Position numbers and translations under genes: made by a program | Assembly: GCA_951394045.1 (NCBI GenBank) | Contig: OX595999.1 | Coordinates: forward strand, 744,001 to 808,000 | DNA: 64,000 bases | Reading direction: 5' to 3' | Source of the DNA: Nitzschia sp. DOCU1 | Taxonomy: Eukaryota > Bacillariophyta > Bacillariophyceae > Bacillariales > Bacillariaceae | Notes under the pieces: generated by a model | The model's input: only the letters and a program-made list of their open reading frames with translations | The model's database searches: none | What the model was told of the DNA's origin: nothing | Shown: positions 32,558-41,279 of the stretch, one piece after another | Layout of the letters: the number at the start of each line of letters is the position of its first letter | How positions within the stretch are numbered: position 1 is the stretch's first letter

Positions 32558-33499
32558 ATGACAGAAAAAACAAAAACTGAGCCGTCCTTGGAGCAGCCTC
32601 AGAAACCGGCTGGGGTGAACGATTCCGACTCGCCTAAATGCCGGAAATGTGTCAAAGTTCTGCGAGAATTAATAGCCGGATTAAAAGAGGAGCCAGTTGG
32701 AAGTCGCAACGATGCTAAAGGCTCTGGCATGTTCTCTGAGACTCCGTCATCATCAAGCACCGTAGAATCTGCCCCGCTAACGCTACTCAAGGCTATCGCT
32801 GGGATGAACACCAGAGAAAAGTTGAATATTGAAATGGTGGATGACGGAGTCAAGTTGCACGTTCCAGTCGAAACAACGCCACCGGAAAAGTTGCTTAGCT
32901 GGACGCGCTGGTTGCCTCCACAAGAAACGCTAGACGGCGAGAAGCAGAAAGTGCCATCAGTGTTCGATGATTTTCGGCTCCCGCTCGCGTTGTCAGTCAA
33001 AGAAAATGCGATAGAAAAGTCAAAGTTGGTCGACCCCCTTACAATCGAGTTGAAGTGCCGAAAGTGTGCCTCCACTGGGCCGGAAGCTGGGGCAAGGGCA
33101 TTCTTAATGGGGCCACAACCACTTAGCATTATTGTTTGTCACAATCGGGTGCATTCGGAAAAGGCTGAAATCGAGGAAATCCTAAGCCACGAGCTCATAC
33201 ACTTGTACGATGTTCAAACCTTGCGACTCGATCTGCAGCAATGTGAAAACCTGGCATATTCAGAGGTTCGAGCTGCCAAGGCAGCCGAATGTCGGGATTC
33301 GTGGCACCCACACCTTCAAACATATTGTGTCCGCCAGAAAGCAATATGTGCCACCAACAATCTCTTTCCAGTCGAAGGACGATCATGTATTCAACGAGTA
33401 TTCGAACATGCATTTGCGGACAACCGACCATTTCATTCTCAAACGACAGAAGCAAAGATGAGTCAAAACCAAAAGCCTACATCACCCTCAAATATGTAA
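32558..33499 (+). CDS. ATP23: ATP23-like metalloprotease
   Basis: 313 aa. The zinc-metalloprotease motif HELIH (SHELIHLYD) sits after IIVCHNRVHSEKAEIEEIL, followed by CENLAYSEVRAAKAAEC, CVRQKAICA and VFEHAFADNRPF, in the order of the Atp23 (peptidase M76) family. Yeast Atp23 processes Atp6 and helps assemble the F0 sector in the mitochondrial intermembrane space. The N-terminal 150 residues are longer than in yeast, low in complexity, with a CRKC pair repeated later (KCRKC). Conserved Cys fit Mia40-type oxidative import. Confidence 0.85.
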   Translation: MTEKTKTEPSLEQPQKPAGVNDSDSPKCRKCVKVLRELIAGLKEEPVGSRNDAKGSGMFSETPSSSSTVESAPLTLLKAIAGMNTREKLNIEMVDDGVKLHVPVETTPPEKLLSWTRWLPPQETLDGEKQKVPSVFDDFRLPLALSVKENAIEKSKLVDPLTIELKCRKCASTGPEAGARAFLMGPQPLSIIVCHNRVHSEKAEIEEILSHELIHLYDVQTLRLDLQQCENLAYSEVRAAKAAECRDSWHPHLQTYCVRQKAICATNNLFPVEGRSCIQRVFEHAFADNRPFHSQTTEAKMSQNQKPTSPSNM

Positions 33500-34532
33500 A
33501 CAGGGTTCTACAAGAAGTCTAAGTTTCAAATCACCATACGCCTACTTCACTTGAGAGTAGGCGTCCTCCAGGTGTATGCAAGGAAAGTGAGGCATACTCC
33601 AGCGCAGCACTAGCGTCCACTGTGCTACATAATTCAGCGCATCCCTTTCTCCCAATTTCTTTCCAACTTCTTTGTTCTCTATTTGTTGATGTCGTTATCC
33701 GCCAGCAAAACGAAGCAATATAATGATCCGATTATAGCTTCGGCAGCAAATGTCGCAAGCATTTTTTCTTTAACCTGATATCTTGAAATGCCTTTTCGAT
33801 CAGAAGACTGCACGATATTTAAAAGTGACATTCCTCGCAACACCACCGTAGCACCGCCAGGACCTAAACTAGAGTGCTGGCCTACGAATCTCCAATGAAG
33901 GTCGCCTCCAACTTGCTTGCGGGGGATCCGTCAACGAAACTATTTCTTGTTCAATATCATCAGCGTCATGTATCTTTACGTTGGAACCAGTGGTGCGGCT
34001 TGCCGCCAACAAGGATTAGCGCTAATGCTGCTGCTTTAATAGTAGTAATAGGTACTACCGGTAGTCGCAAGAAGAAAGGGCGGCATCGACTCATCAGTAT
34101 CTCCTTGTGCGGATTTCACAACCTATTCAACATACGGGCGATGTCATGCCAATGGTGAAATAGTCAAAGAATATATCGATTATACCTATCATAGCGAAGG
34201 GTACAATGTTGAGGAGTTTGTTGTTCCAGTTGCTTAGTGGCTAGATCGGGAGTCGAGTCAGTCGACCCGTGACCTACGACATACTAATACACATACCATA
34301 CACATAATATCGTACGTACTGGTACAAGGGAAACCGTTCGACCAGACCGACCACTTCTACATCGTCGATCGGACCTTGGCGGATAGCAGGCTGGTGCTTT
34401 TTGCCTTCCAAATTCCGTTGCCGCGTCGCACGTCGCATTGGCTTGCGCTCCGTTGCCGAAGTCGTTACAAAAAAATTCAAAGAAGCGACAATAAAAAAAG
34501 GAAGAGGTCTTTCGAAAATCACAAACAAGACG
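33500..34532. other. 1-kb interval, no supported gene
   Basis: Between ATP23 and the SUMF-like gene, both plus strand. An open frame at 33874-34158 has no recognisable domain. A stem-loop lies at 33538-33564. Confidence 0.4.
33538..33564. terminator. Perfect 9-bp stem-loop downstream of ATP23
   Basis: ACGCCTACT, nine-base loop, AGTAGGCGT, about 40 bp after the stop codon. It could act in 3'-end formation; function is inferred from position only. Confidence 0.4.
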
Positions 34533-35978
34533 ATGCGCCCCCTTCCATTCTCAGCGGCACTGCAACTAGCCTTATTCGGAGGTGTTTGCGTAGCCCATTC
34601 CGGCTGGATCTCCAGTAGGAAGACGGCATCGAGCTCGAACGAGGAATCGGCATTGGACTGGGACGACGAAGAGCTGGGAGCCAACCTGGAAGCTCATCCC
34701 GATCCGAACGATGAGCACTACGAGGGAATGATTTATGTGGGGAAACACGACCACGAAGGAAAACGAGTCGGCTTTGACAGTGACAATGGCATTCGATTCA
34801 TCTTCGGAACGGCGTTCGACGAGACTCACAAGGAGATCGAAGAAGCAGATTTGCACGTTCACCCGCTCGCTCCAGTGCACGAACTCCCTGAGGTCAACCG
34901 AGAGGAACTATTGAAGGAACGGCGCCACAGGCCCGTAAGTCAATCAGGTCCGAAACCCTTTGGGCATGTGGACACGCACGAACTTGATGGGGGAGTCAAA
35001 CCGCCCCATGTCGTTCATGTCGAGCCCTTCTTCCTGGATGCCGCACCAGTCACAAACAAGGAATTCGGCAAGTTTGTAAGGGCGACATACTACGAAACTG
35101 AAGCCGAGAAATACGGCTGGTCGTTTGTATTGAGCAGCTTTGTAGATCATTCAAACACAGAAGTTGAAGAGGCCGATCCGGAAGCGCCACACTGGTTGGC
35201 CGTGCCGGGTGCATATTGGCGTCGCCCTGAGGGCCCCAATTCATCCTACAAATATCGGGAAGATCACCCCGTTGTGCATGTTTCCCATAGAGACGCCGCG
35301 GAGTACTGTAAGTGGGCGGGAAAGCGTCTTCCGGGTGAAAGAGAGTGGGAGGCGGCGGCTCGGGCGGGGCATTACGGACCTTCAAATCGAACTTTGTATC
35401 CATGGGGGGACTCGGACGACTGGCTAAGCAGTTTTTCAAAAGTCAATCTCTGGGGGCCGGGGCAATTTCCGGAGGTTAACAATGCCGAGGATGGTTGGCG
35501 AGCTACAAATCCGGTGAAGGCATATCCCCCGAACAAGCTGGGTTTCTATGACATGATCGGTGGCGTATGGGAGTGGCAACGAGGGGGCAAGCACAAAGCG
35601 CGCATTGTGCGTGGGGCGTCGTTTGTCGACAGTCTCAAAGGCGACACCAACCACGCAGCAACCCTTGGGGCACGTGACACTGTCCATGGGACAACGACGA
35701 CGTCCAATATTGGCTTCCGTTGTGCAAAGGCCCCGAAGCGTCGGACGGAATACCATTACGTTTCACATGACGAAATGCGCCATGGGCAGCTAGCAATTGA
35801 AGATCAATTTGGAAAGCGGGACATGATTCCGCAGCGTGGATGGGAAGACCAATTTATTGTGGAAGACGAAGTTGGAGACCCTTGGCTGGAAGATGAGGAT
35901 GAATACATGGAGGATTCATCAAGCATCAAGAAGAAAAAAGTCATCAAGCGACGAGAACGATTGTCTAACGAACTGTGA
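34533..35978 (+). CDS. FGE-sulfatase-fold protein, SUMF2-like (catalytic Cys not seen)
   Basis: 481 aa from ATG 34533, chosen because MRPLPFSAALQLALFGGVCVAHSG is a clean signal peptide; an upstream ATG (34401) would bury it. FGE-domain landmarks: FFLDAAPVTNKEFGKFV, HPVVHVSHRDAAEYCKWAGKRLPGEREWEAAAR, YPWGD, NKLGFYDMIGGVWEW, and the terminal SNIGFRCA. In formylglycine-generating enzyme the two active-site Cys lie just after the VRGGS segment; here that segment reads VRGASFVDSLKGDTNHA with no Cys, as in SUMF2/pFGE. So it should bind unfolded sulfatases or copper poorly and is probably not the enzyme itself. An acidic, Lys-rich tail ends the protein (no KDEL). It converges with the reductase gene, 28 bp apart. 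Confidence 0.8.
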   Translation: MRPLPFSAALQLALFGGVCVAHSGWISSRKTASSSNEESALDWDDEELGANLEAHPDPNDEHYEGMIYVGKHDHEGKRVGFDSDNGIRFIFGTAFDETHKEIEEADLHVHPLAPVHELPEVNREELLKERRHRPVSQSGPKPFGHVDTHELDGGVKPPHVVHVEPFFLDAAPVTNKEFGKFVRATYYETEAEKYGWSFVLSSFVDHSNTEVEEADPEAPHWLAVPGAYWRRPEGPNSSYKYREDHPVVHVSHRDAAEYCKWAGKRLPGEREWEAAARAGHYGPSNRTLYPWGDSDDWLSSFSKVNLWGPGQFPEVNNAEDGWRATNPVKAYPPNKLGFYDMIGGVWEWQRGGKHKARIVRGASFVDSLKGDTNHAATLGARDTVHGTTTTSNIGFRCAKAPKRRTEYHYVSHDEMRHGQLAIEDQFGKRDMIPQRGWEDQFIVEDEVGDPWLEDEDEYMEDSSSIKKKKVIKRRERLSNEL

Positions 35979-36006
35979 GACGAAACTGTTTAATTTAGCA
36001 CTGCTG

Positions 36007-36840
36007 CTATATGTCGTTTTTCTTAATTTTGGGAAGGAGTGCGTGTTGTGGCATCTCATATCCGATTTCGTTCAGCATTTCATCGGTAATGCGCATCATT
36101 TCTTTTGTTCCGACGGACAGGAAACGAGCCTGCTCCTTATCTGTCGGCTGGAACACTTGGTTCAGTATGTCAGGATTTACTCGTCCCTCCAGGCAACCGG
36201 GTCTCTGATCCTTAGAAAAGATATGGACTATTCGAAATCGTTCACCATGCTTGTTTGATAAATCGTGTATAGCTTCATGCCAGAAGGTGTCTTTTTCCGT
36301 TCGAGAGGCCCATAGGAGCACAACTGTCTCGACGTCTTCCCTCTCCAGTTCACAACGTGCTATAGGTAGACCTTCAGTGATGCCAACGCCGTATGCAATT
36401 ATCCCGATGAAGGACCCAGCATTGCGACGTCTGTTAGCAGATTTTCCAAACGATTGTATTGTATCTCCGACTTGCAGACGGTCCAAAAACCCACTAGCTC
36501 GACCGTTTGGGTAAGCTTTGAAAGTGACATCAAATTCGTTGGGTCGTAGAGCGCTTATGGAATAGGACTTTGGCTTGTAATTCGGAATCACCATCTTAAC
36601 GACATCTCCTAGATCAATCCTCACTTGAGAATGAGGGATTGCAGGCTCAATGAAAGTGGTGTGGTTGGAGGGAATCTCAAACGTCAGTGTGTGCACAGAC
36701 AGTCGCCAACGCCGACCATTTTCCGCTTCGGCGTTTGGCACGTCTTCTGCTTCCACCAAGGTCACCTTTCGAATCAACTTGGTCGCTGGGGCACTCTGCA
36801 CCCACCAGGGGCTATCTCCCTTCGCGCTGGCTTCTGGCAT
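36007..36840 (-). CDS. FAD/NAD(P)H oxidoreductase of the ferredoxin-reductase fold
   Basis: 277 aa. The FAD-binding motif appears as PKSYSISA (R-x-Y-S pattern with K for R), followed by GRASGFLDRLQVGDTIQSFG, and the pyridine-nucleotide site IIAYGVGITEGLPIA. VVLLWASRTEKDTFWHEAI is the usual next strand-helix. The domain order fits stand-alone reductases such as cytochrome b5 reductase or flavohemoprotein/oxygenase reductases; the redox partner is unknown. No signal peptide. Its C-terminal part is FAD-reductase-like but lacks the terminal aromatic typical of FNR. Confidence 0.7.
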   Translation of the reverse strand: MPEASAKGDSPWWVQSAPATKLIRKVTLVEAEDVPNAEAENGRRWRLSVHTLTFEIPSNHTTFIEPAIPHSQVRIDLGDVVKMVIPNYKPKSYSISALRPNEFDVTFKAYPNGRASGFLDRLQVGDTIQSFGKSANRRRNAGSFIGIIAYGVGITEGLPIARCELEREDVETVVLLWASRTEKDTFWHEAIHDLSNKHGERFRIVHIFSKDQRPGCLEGRVNPDILNQVFQPTDKEQARFLSVGTKEMMRITDEMLNEIGYEMPQHALLPKIKKNDI

Positions 36841-37232
36841 CTCGCTGACGGGTAAATCACTTTTCTTTGTTGGATGGAGGCCAGCATTGACCTAGCGTTG
36901 TGCTCAGTAACATGTCTGTTGGCAGCTTTGTTGCGATAGGTACGTTACGTCCTCGCCGGATGGATTGCGATGGTTGCCGTGTAGTCAAACTAGTCATTCG
37001 ATTCTTTTTGCCCCCCGCCCGCCGGCCGCGACAAGCGGTTGATGACGCCGGCGGGATGTGAGGATGTGGATGATGAACACCCGCCTCGATAGTACTCGGG
37101 GTTGATGATAGAGATTGCATACCTGGTATCGTACTGTACGGAATCCATCACTCATCAATTGGGCATGTGCTTGAGTTTTCACCGATTGACCTCCTTTCAC
37201 ATTTTAAAACCCAACGGCGATACTATAAGAAA
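36841..37232. promoter_or_regulatory. Divergent promoter interval, reductase / ribosomal-like gene
   Basis: About 390 bp between divergent starts. No specific element recognised. Confidence 0.35.
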
Positions 37233-37706
37233 ATGAGATCTGCTGTTCGCCATTTGATAAAGCACGGCATCGAGGCCCTGAGGCCGCAACGGGTCGAGAC
37301 GAAGCCCGTTGTTGTGGAGAGCCTGTACATTTCCAAACCTTCCAAGACTGTTTGGCGCCGTCCCGTTGTAAGCAAACGGGTCGCAAACGTCGTTCGAAAG
37401 CAAGCCATTCAAGAAGGCACGTATGGGAGTTTTGATACAGAGTCGGGAGTTGGCTGGGATCCCCTGTGGGATTTGGCACTTAAACCCAATCAATACCAGG
37501 TGACGCGCTTTGGTGGCATTCAACCCTCGAAAAAGACATCTCGTGAACGGTCCCGAGAAGAACGTGCTAGGAAGATCGAGACAAATCTCGAAACTAGATT
37601 GGAAAAGATGGAGGAGTACTACAGAGAAAAGGAGGAAGCTCGGGTACAAGAAAAAGGATTTGAGGCTACTTTCAAACGGCTTGCCAAGGGTGGCTTAGGA
37701 CGATAA
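37233..37706 (+). CDS. Putative mitochondrial ribosomal protein, mL59-like
   Basis: 157 aa from ATG 37233 (an upstream in-frame ATG at 37167 adds 22 residues). Very basic, with a short N-terminal amphipathic stretch (MRSAVRHLIKHGIEAL) fitting mitochondrial import. The body VSKRVANVVRKQAIQEGTYGS, followed by a Pro/Trp/Asp segment and then a long charged helix (RSREERARKIETNLETRLEKMEEYYREKE), resembles the mL59 family of the mitochondrial large subunit. The match is by general pattern only; another basic coiled-coil organellar protein is possible. Confidence 0.4.
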   Translation: MRSAVRHLIKHGIEALRPQRVETKPVVVESLYISKPSKTVWRRPVVSKRVANVVRKQAIQEGTYGSFDTESGVGWDPLWDLALKPNQYQVTRFGGIQPSKKTSRERSREERARKIETNLETRLEKMEEYYREKEEARVQEKGFEATFKRLAKGGLGR

Positions 37707-37785
37707 TTCTGCTGTACCTAGTAAGCTATTGATTCCTAGGGGTCACACCCAGCGAAAGCGGAATGAACGCTTTCCGCTCTTTATT

Positions 37786-37998
37786 TCTCGTCGTATTTTT
37801 ACCCGGCAGCATTGAAATTCATATTGTTCTTCTTCACGGCACTGTTGATAGCCTGGAGAACACGTTGTCGGTTTTCGTGGTAGGCATCTCCAATTGGCTT
37901 AATTCTGAAATGAGTATCGACGATTACCGCAACGTGGTCCGCTTCGAAACTAGAAATCAGGACACGGAATGGCCGAGAGCCATCGGTCACGACTGCTG
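37786..37998 (-). pseudogene. Copied 3' end of the MscS-like gene (213 bp, exact)
   Basis: Identical, as far as read, to 61962-62174, which covers the last 66 or so codons of the MscS-like gene plus its stop and 13 downstream bases. The copy has no upstream MscS sequence, so it is a fragment. Confidence 0.95.
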
Positions 37999-38610
37999 CC
38001 ATCGCTTTGCTAGCGGCGGAACAAGCTTGGATTCTTTGGCCAAAATGGCATCTTGCGACGTTCCCGCTGGAGCCGACACTGGCGTACTCGGTGGAACATC
38101 AATAAAGCACGCCAAAGACACTCGCACCAAATCCGGTGCTCCCTTGACACAATGAGGAGTCGCCACGACGGCCCCGCCCGTCACAATTTGAGTACATTCT
38201 CCCATTTGAATCGCCATGCAATCCGAAGGAATGGTCACTTTGACGACTTTTTGGTGGCGATCTTCCACGTACAAACCAGCATCGGGAGACGGACATTCCT
38301 TCAATAAATTGCCGCTGGGGTCCAAATAGATATCCCCCGCCAAGGCTGTGAGATATCCAGAGTCGTTATGAAAGCCGATCCAGCTGTCGGGAGAATTATC
38401 CTTGCCCGCTAAAGGATAGTAATAGAGTAATCGTCCCTTGACTTTTTCGGTATCTTTCATGGCATTGTACAACATTTGTGGAGGATACGATGGACACTGA
38501 CTTTGCGCATAAGTATCAATATATTTCGACAAGTGTACCGCGACATCCTTCATGAGACACCCTAGGCGTTTGGAAGCGGGTTCCAATGTGGGCAGAGCCG
38601 AGGTGGGCCA
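37987..38610 (-). pseudogene. 2-oxoglutarate/Fe(II) oxygenase fragment
   Basis: Open frame from an exon-like start (AG then TGG at 38610) to a stop formed inside the copied MscS tail. Visible: WPTSALPTLEPASKRLGCLM, the helix typical of this oxygenase family, GFHNDSGYLTAL (the H-x-D iron ligands) and VATPHCVKG (distal His), then VSLACFIDV. The N-terminal half of the fold is missing and the last residues are supplied by the neighbouring fragment, so it is a truncated gene. Substrate unknown. Confidence 0.65.
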
Positions 38611-38613
38611 CTT

Positions 38614-39021
38614 TTACTGGATATTTCGCGCGATAGTGTCTCCAAAGATTTGGAAGCGCCCCTTGTCACCTCGAAGTGCCCCAGAAGTCACGGCACCTGA
38701 ATGAATCCCGATGCGGATCCCTGTGTTGTGTTGAAAATGCTTAGAGAAAGATATGTCACACATTTCCAATCAATGTTCCCTTTGACGTACCGAGGTCACC
38801 TGTGTCAGATCCAAGCGTGGTTTCCAGCTTGTGGACCATGACAGGCATAGCTTTCAACCAATCCATCGCGAATCTCTCCATTACAACTGCATGGTCCTTT
38901 AAAGGAATAGGAACACCGGCCGAGGCAACGCAGCAATCACTAATATGCAACGGAACCGATGAGCCAGGATTGCGATCAACGAGACGCACGAGACCAAACG
39001 ACGAGACTTTTTTCGAGCAAC
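38614..39021 (-). pseudogene. Class III adenylate/guanylate cyclase fragment, two exons
   Basis: Exons 38791-39021 and 38614-38720 join in frame over a 70-nt intron (GTACGT..ACAG). They encode SDCCVASAGVP, KDHAVVMERFAMD, LGSDTGDLG and then IRIGIHSGAVTSGALRGDKG and FQIFGDTI, the second half of a cyclase catalytic domain. The usual ETIGDCY entry and the NTAARM that follows FGDT are lost; after FGDTI five foreign residues lead to TAA. The retained intron means the copy came from DNA, not from mRNA. Confidence 0.75.
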
Positions 39022-39155
39022 CTGTCAATGCAGGTACGATATGATAAGTAAAATAATATCACACATTTGCGATCTCTTCTGCGACAAGTAGACAAACGGG
39101 TCACGGGTTCAAGACACGAATTCAAGGCGCGAGGTCGACCTCGAAGGACCGCCAA

Positions 39156-40605
39156 ATGAATGAGGAGTTGAGAACTCTCGTGCGCGCGGAAAAATCCTGG
39201 CGCGAGCTCACTTTTTGGATCAAGTTGTCTCACACAATCGGCAAACGACTGAAAAATCACACCGATTACATTTTTTTCTTGGAGTATTGTCAAGCGGCAA
39301 GCAAGTACTTGCTGACTTATTTCCTGTATTTTCTTTTGATTATCGACTATACCAGGTAAGGAGTGATGCATTCGCAAAGACTCTGGTGTTTCAGGTGTGC
39401 TAGCGCGTTCTGTTTGCTCGTGCAAGCGTCACTGCTTGCGCCATGGACGATTTCTTGCCGACGCAAGAACGACCATGGCGATGTCTACTCTTTCGCTTCT
39501 CGTTGAATCCGTTCATGCATCGTCTGTTCATGTATCGTTTGCATGACTCGCTATTCGGATTTCGACGGCTTGTTGTTGTTTGCAATGCGTGATTTGCTCG
39601 TGCAAGCGTCAATTCCTTGCGCCATGGACGATTTCTTGCCGACGCAAGAACGACCATGGCGATGTCTACTCTTTCGCTTCTCGTTGAATCCGTTCATGCA
39701 TCGTCTGTTCATGTATCGTTTGCATGACTCGCTATTCGGATTTCGACGGCTTGTTGTTGTTTGCAATGCGTGATTTGCTCGTGCAAGCGTCATTGCTTGT
39801 TGTTGTTTGCAATGCGTGATTTGCTCGTGCAAGTCATTGTTTTTGCTCATCGACTTCTATGTACAACTGACACATTATTCTATTGTCTTGACAGAATGAA
39901 AGTCTACAACGTTGATCCTTCTCTGGATCAAGCACCTTACGATGCTCGTTTGTTCGAAACGAACTTGCCGCTTGTTCTTGTCGAGCACTTTCAGTCATGG
40001 TTTCGCCATCGCGATGATGGTCGCCTCTTTTTGATCGACTTCTTGATCCTGGACTTTCTCGAGACGTGTAGGTTCCTGTTGAATCTCCAGAAACTACATC
40101 AAGTCTTGTTGAGAGCCAATGACCCGGATGATGACTTCTCGTTGTCGTCATGCGTCAAGGAGGGAATCTATGGTATTCTGTCTATGTTCATCTCATGTCA
40201 AATAGATCCCGATGATCCACCATATGATCCAGATGATCCAAACTGGGTTCACAATGTCGAAGGACACCACGTCGTGCCAAAAGGAGTTGGTGGAGCATTG
40301 TATTCGGTCTGGAACATGATCTTCGTCTCGTGCGCCGATCATTTCTTTTTACATATGGCACTTGATGCAGTATTCTTCGATCACGGTTTTGTCCTAGCAC
40401 AGTCAGTGACAGTGATGTCGTACGGTCGAGGATCGAATCGTAACTGGGATCGGGACACTGCCGAACAGTTCATGCGAGATCGCAGTAAGTGTGTGGTCTG
40501 ACTTGTAACTTTTCATCTATTTTGTGAATTCATCAAAGCTTTCTCTCTGCTCTTGCTACAGACGTCCCGGAATCTTTGATAAAGAGAATCTATGGTCCGC
40601 ACTAA
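39156..40605 (+). CDS. HNH endonuclease-like protein, three exons
   Basis: Exons 39156-39355, 39895-40484 and 40562-40605 join in frame to 277 aa (introns GTAAGG..GACAG and GTAAGT..CTACAG). The domain is EGHHVVPKGVGG, about a dozen residues, NMIFVSCADHFFLHMALDAVF: H-H, N and H-x3-H in the spacing of phage-type HNH nucleases (HHI.PKS.GG...N.v.Lt..EH...H). The N-terminal part is hydrophobic and unrecognised; a DPDD-PPYDPDDPN acidic run precedes the domain. Inferred role: DNA cleavage or nicking. The first intron carries 180-bp tandem repeats; the 3' exon overlaps an antisense relic of another gene. Confidence 0.6.
39414..39840. repeat. 180/181-bp tandem repeat inside the HNH-gene intron
   Basis: The phrase ttgctcgtgcaagcgtca starts at 39414, 39594 and 39775, giving two near-identical full units and a partial third, then a shorter internal repeat (ttgttgttgtttgcaatgcg) to about 39835. 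Confidence 0.9.
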
Positions 40606-40680
40606 CCATATCGCCATCCTAACATTTTTTTAAATACGTGGTCATATAAATATATAATATTTATTTAGCCAAAAATATTG
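40585..40680 (-). pseudogene. Antisense relic of the promoter and first codons of the 48.9-kb gene
   Basis: The complement of this stretch matches 48867-48960 in order: GGCTAAA..AATATTATATA, a diverged middle, then 24 identical bases beginning gatatggttagtgcggacca (40588-40611 versus 48934-48957) covering the start codon of that gene. It overlaps the last exon of the HNH gene on the opposite strand. Confidence 0.7.
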
Positions 40681-40707
40681 ACTTCTTCGACTTGCAAAAA
40701 AGGCACT

Positions 40708-40713
40708 CCCGTC
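40708..40713. repeat. Target-site duplication (CCCGTC), left
   Basis: CCCGTC directly before the copia LTR; the same six bases directly follow the TRIM LTR at 47531-47536. Confidence 0.8.
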
Positions 40714-41200
40714 TGTTGGAAAATGAGGTGCCGACGTCATCGGAAGTCCATCGAGTCGACAGTCCGTTTAGTCGTCTGCGCTCCGAGTCCCCGACTATCA
40801 ATTTCGGATTACTAGAGAGGAAGAAAACATTTGGAGTGGCAACGGAAAGATTCACTATCTGGAATCTTGGAACGGACGCTAACTAGCTTGACGTGAAGCT
40901 AATTTAGCTAAGCAACTACATGGAGACAAGCGATAAGAAAAGTCTTCATATTGGAAGACTTGAATAAAGCAAAGAGCGATCGTTTGCGATAAAGTCGGAA
41001 GCAGCGATGGATGGAGAGAGTTTAGTATTGTAGTCATAACTCTAAGGAGCGAAGTGTGTGAAAGAAACTATCTAAAAGTAGAGACCTTTGCATTAGCAAG
41101 TTGCAAAGGACACGAGCAGTATCATTGACGACGATTGGCAAGTGTGGTCAATCTAGTCAAGAGTTCAGCTGACGAGGTACAGACTCGAGAGATTTCAACA
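40714..41200 (+). repeat. Copia-2 5' LTR
   Basis: About 487 bp, TGTTGGAAAATG...GATTTCAACA; repeated in reverse at 43653-44138. Confidence 0.95.
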
Positions 41201-41279
41201 CGCTTGATCAAGCGATTGATTGAATTCTCACGGAGAAATTGGTCGAGCGACGAATTTGCGAAAAAGCGCAACACGAAAG

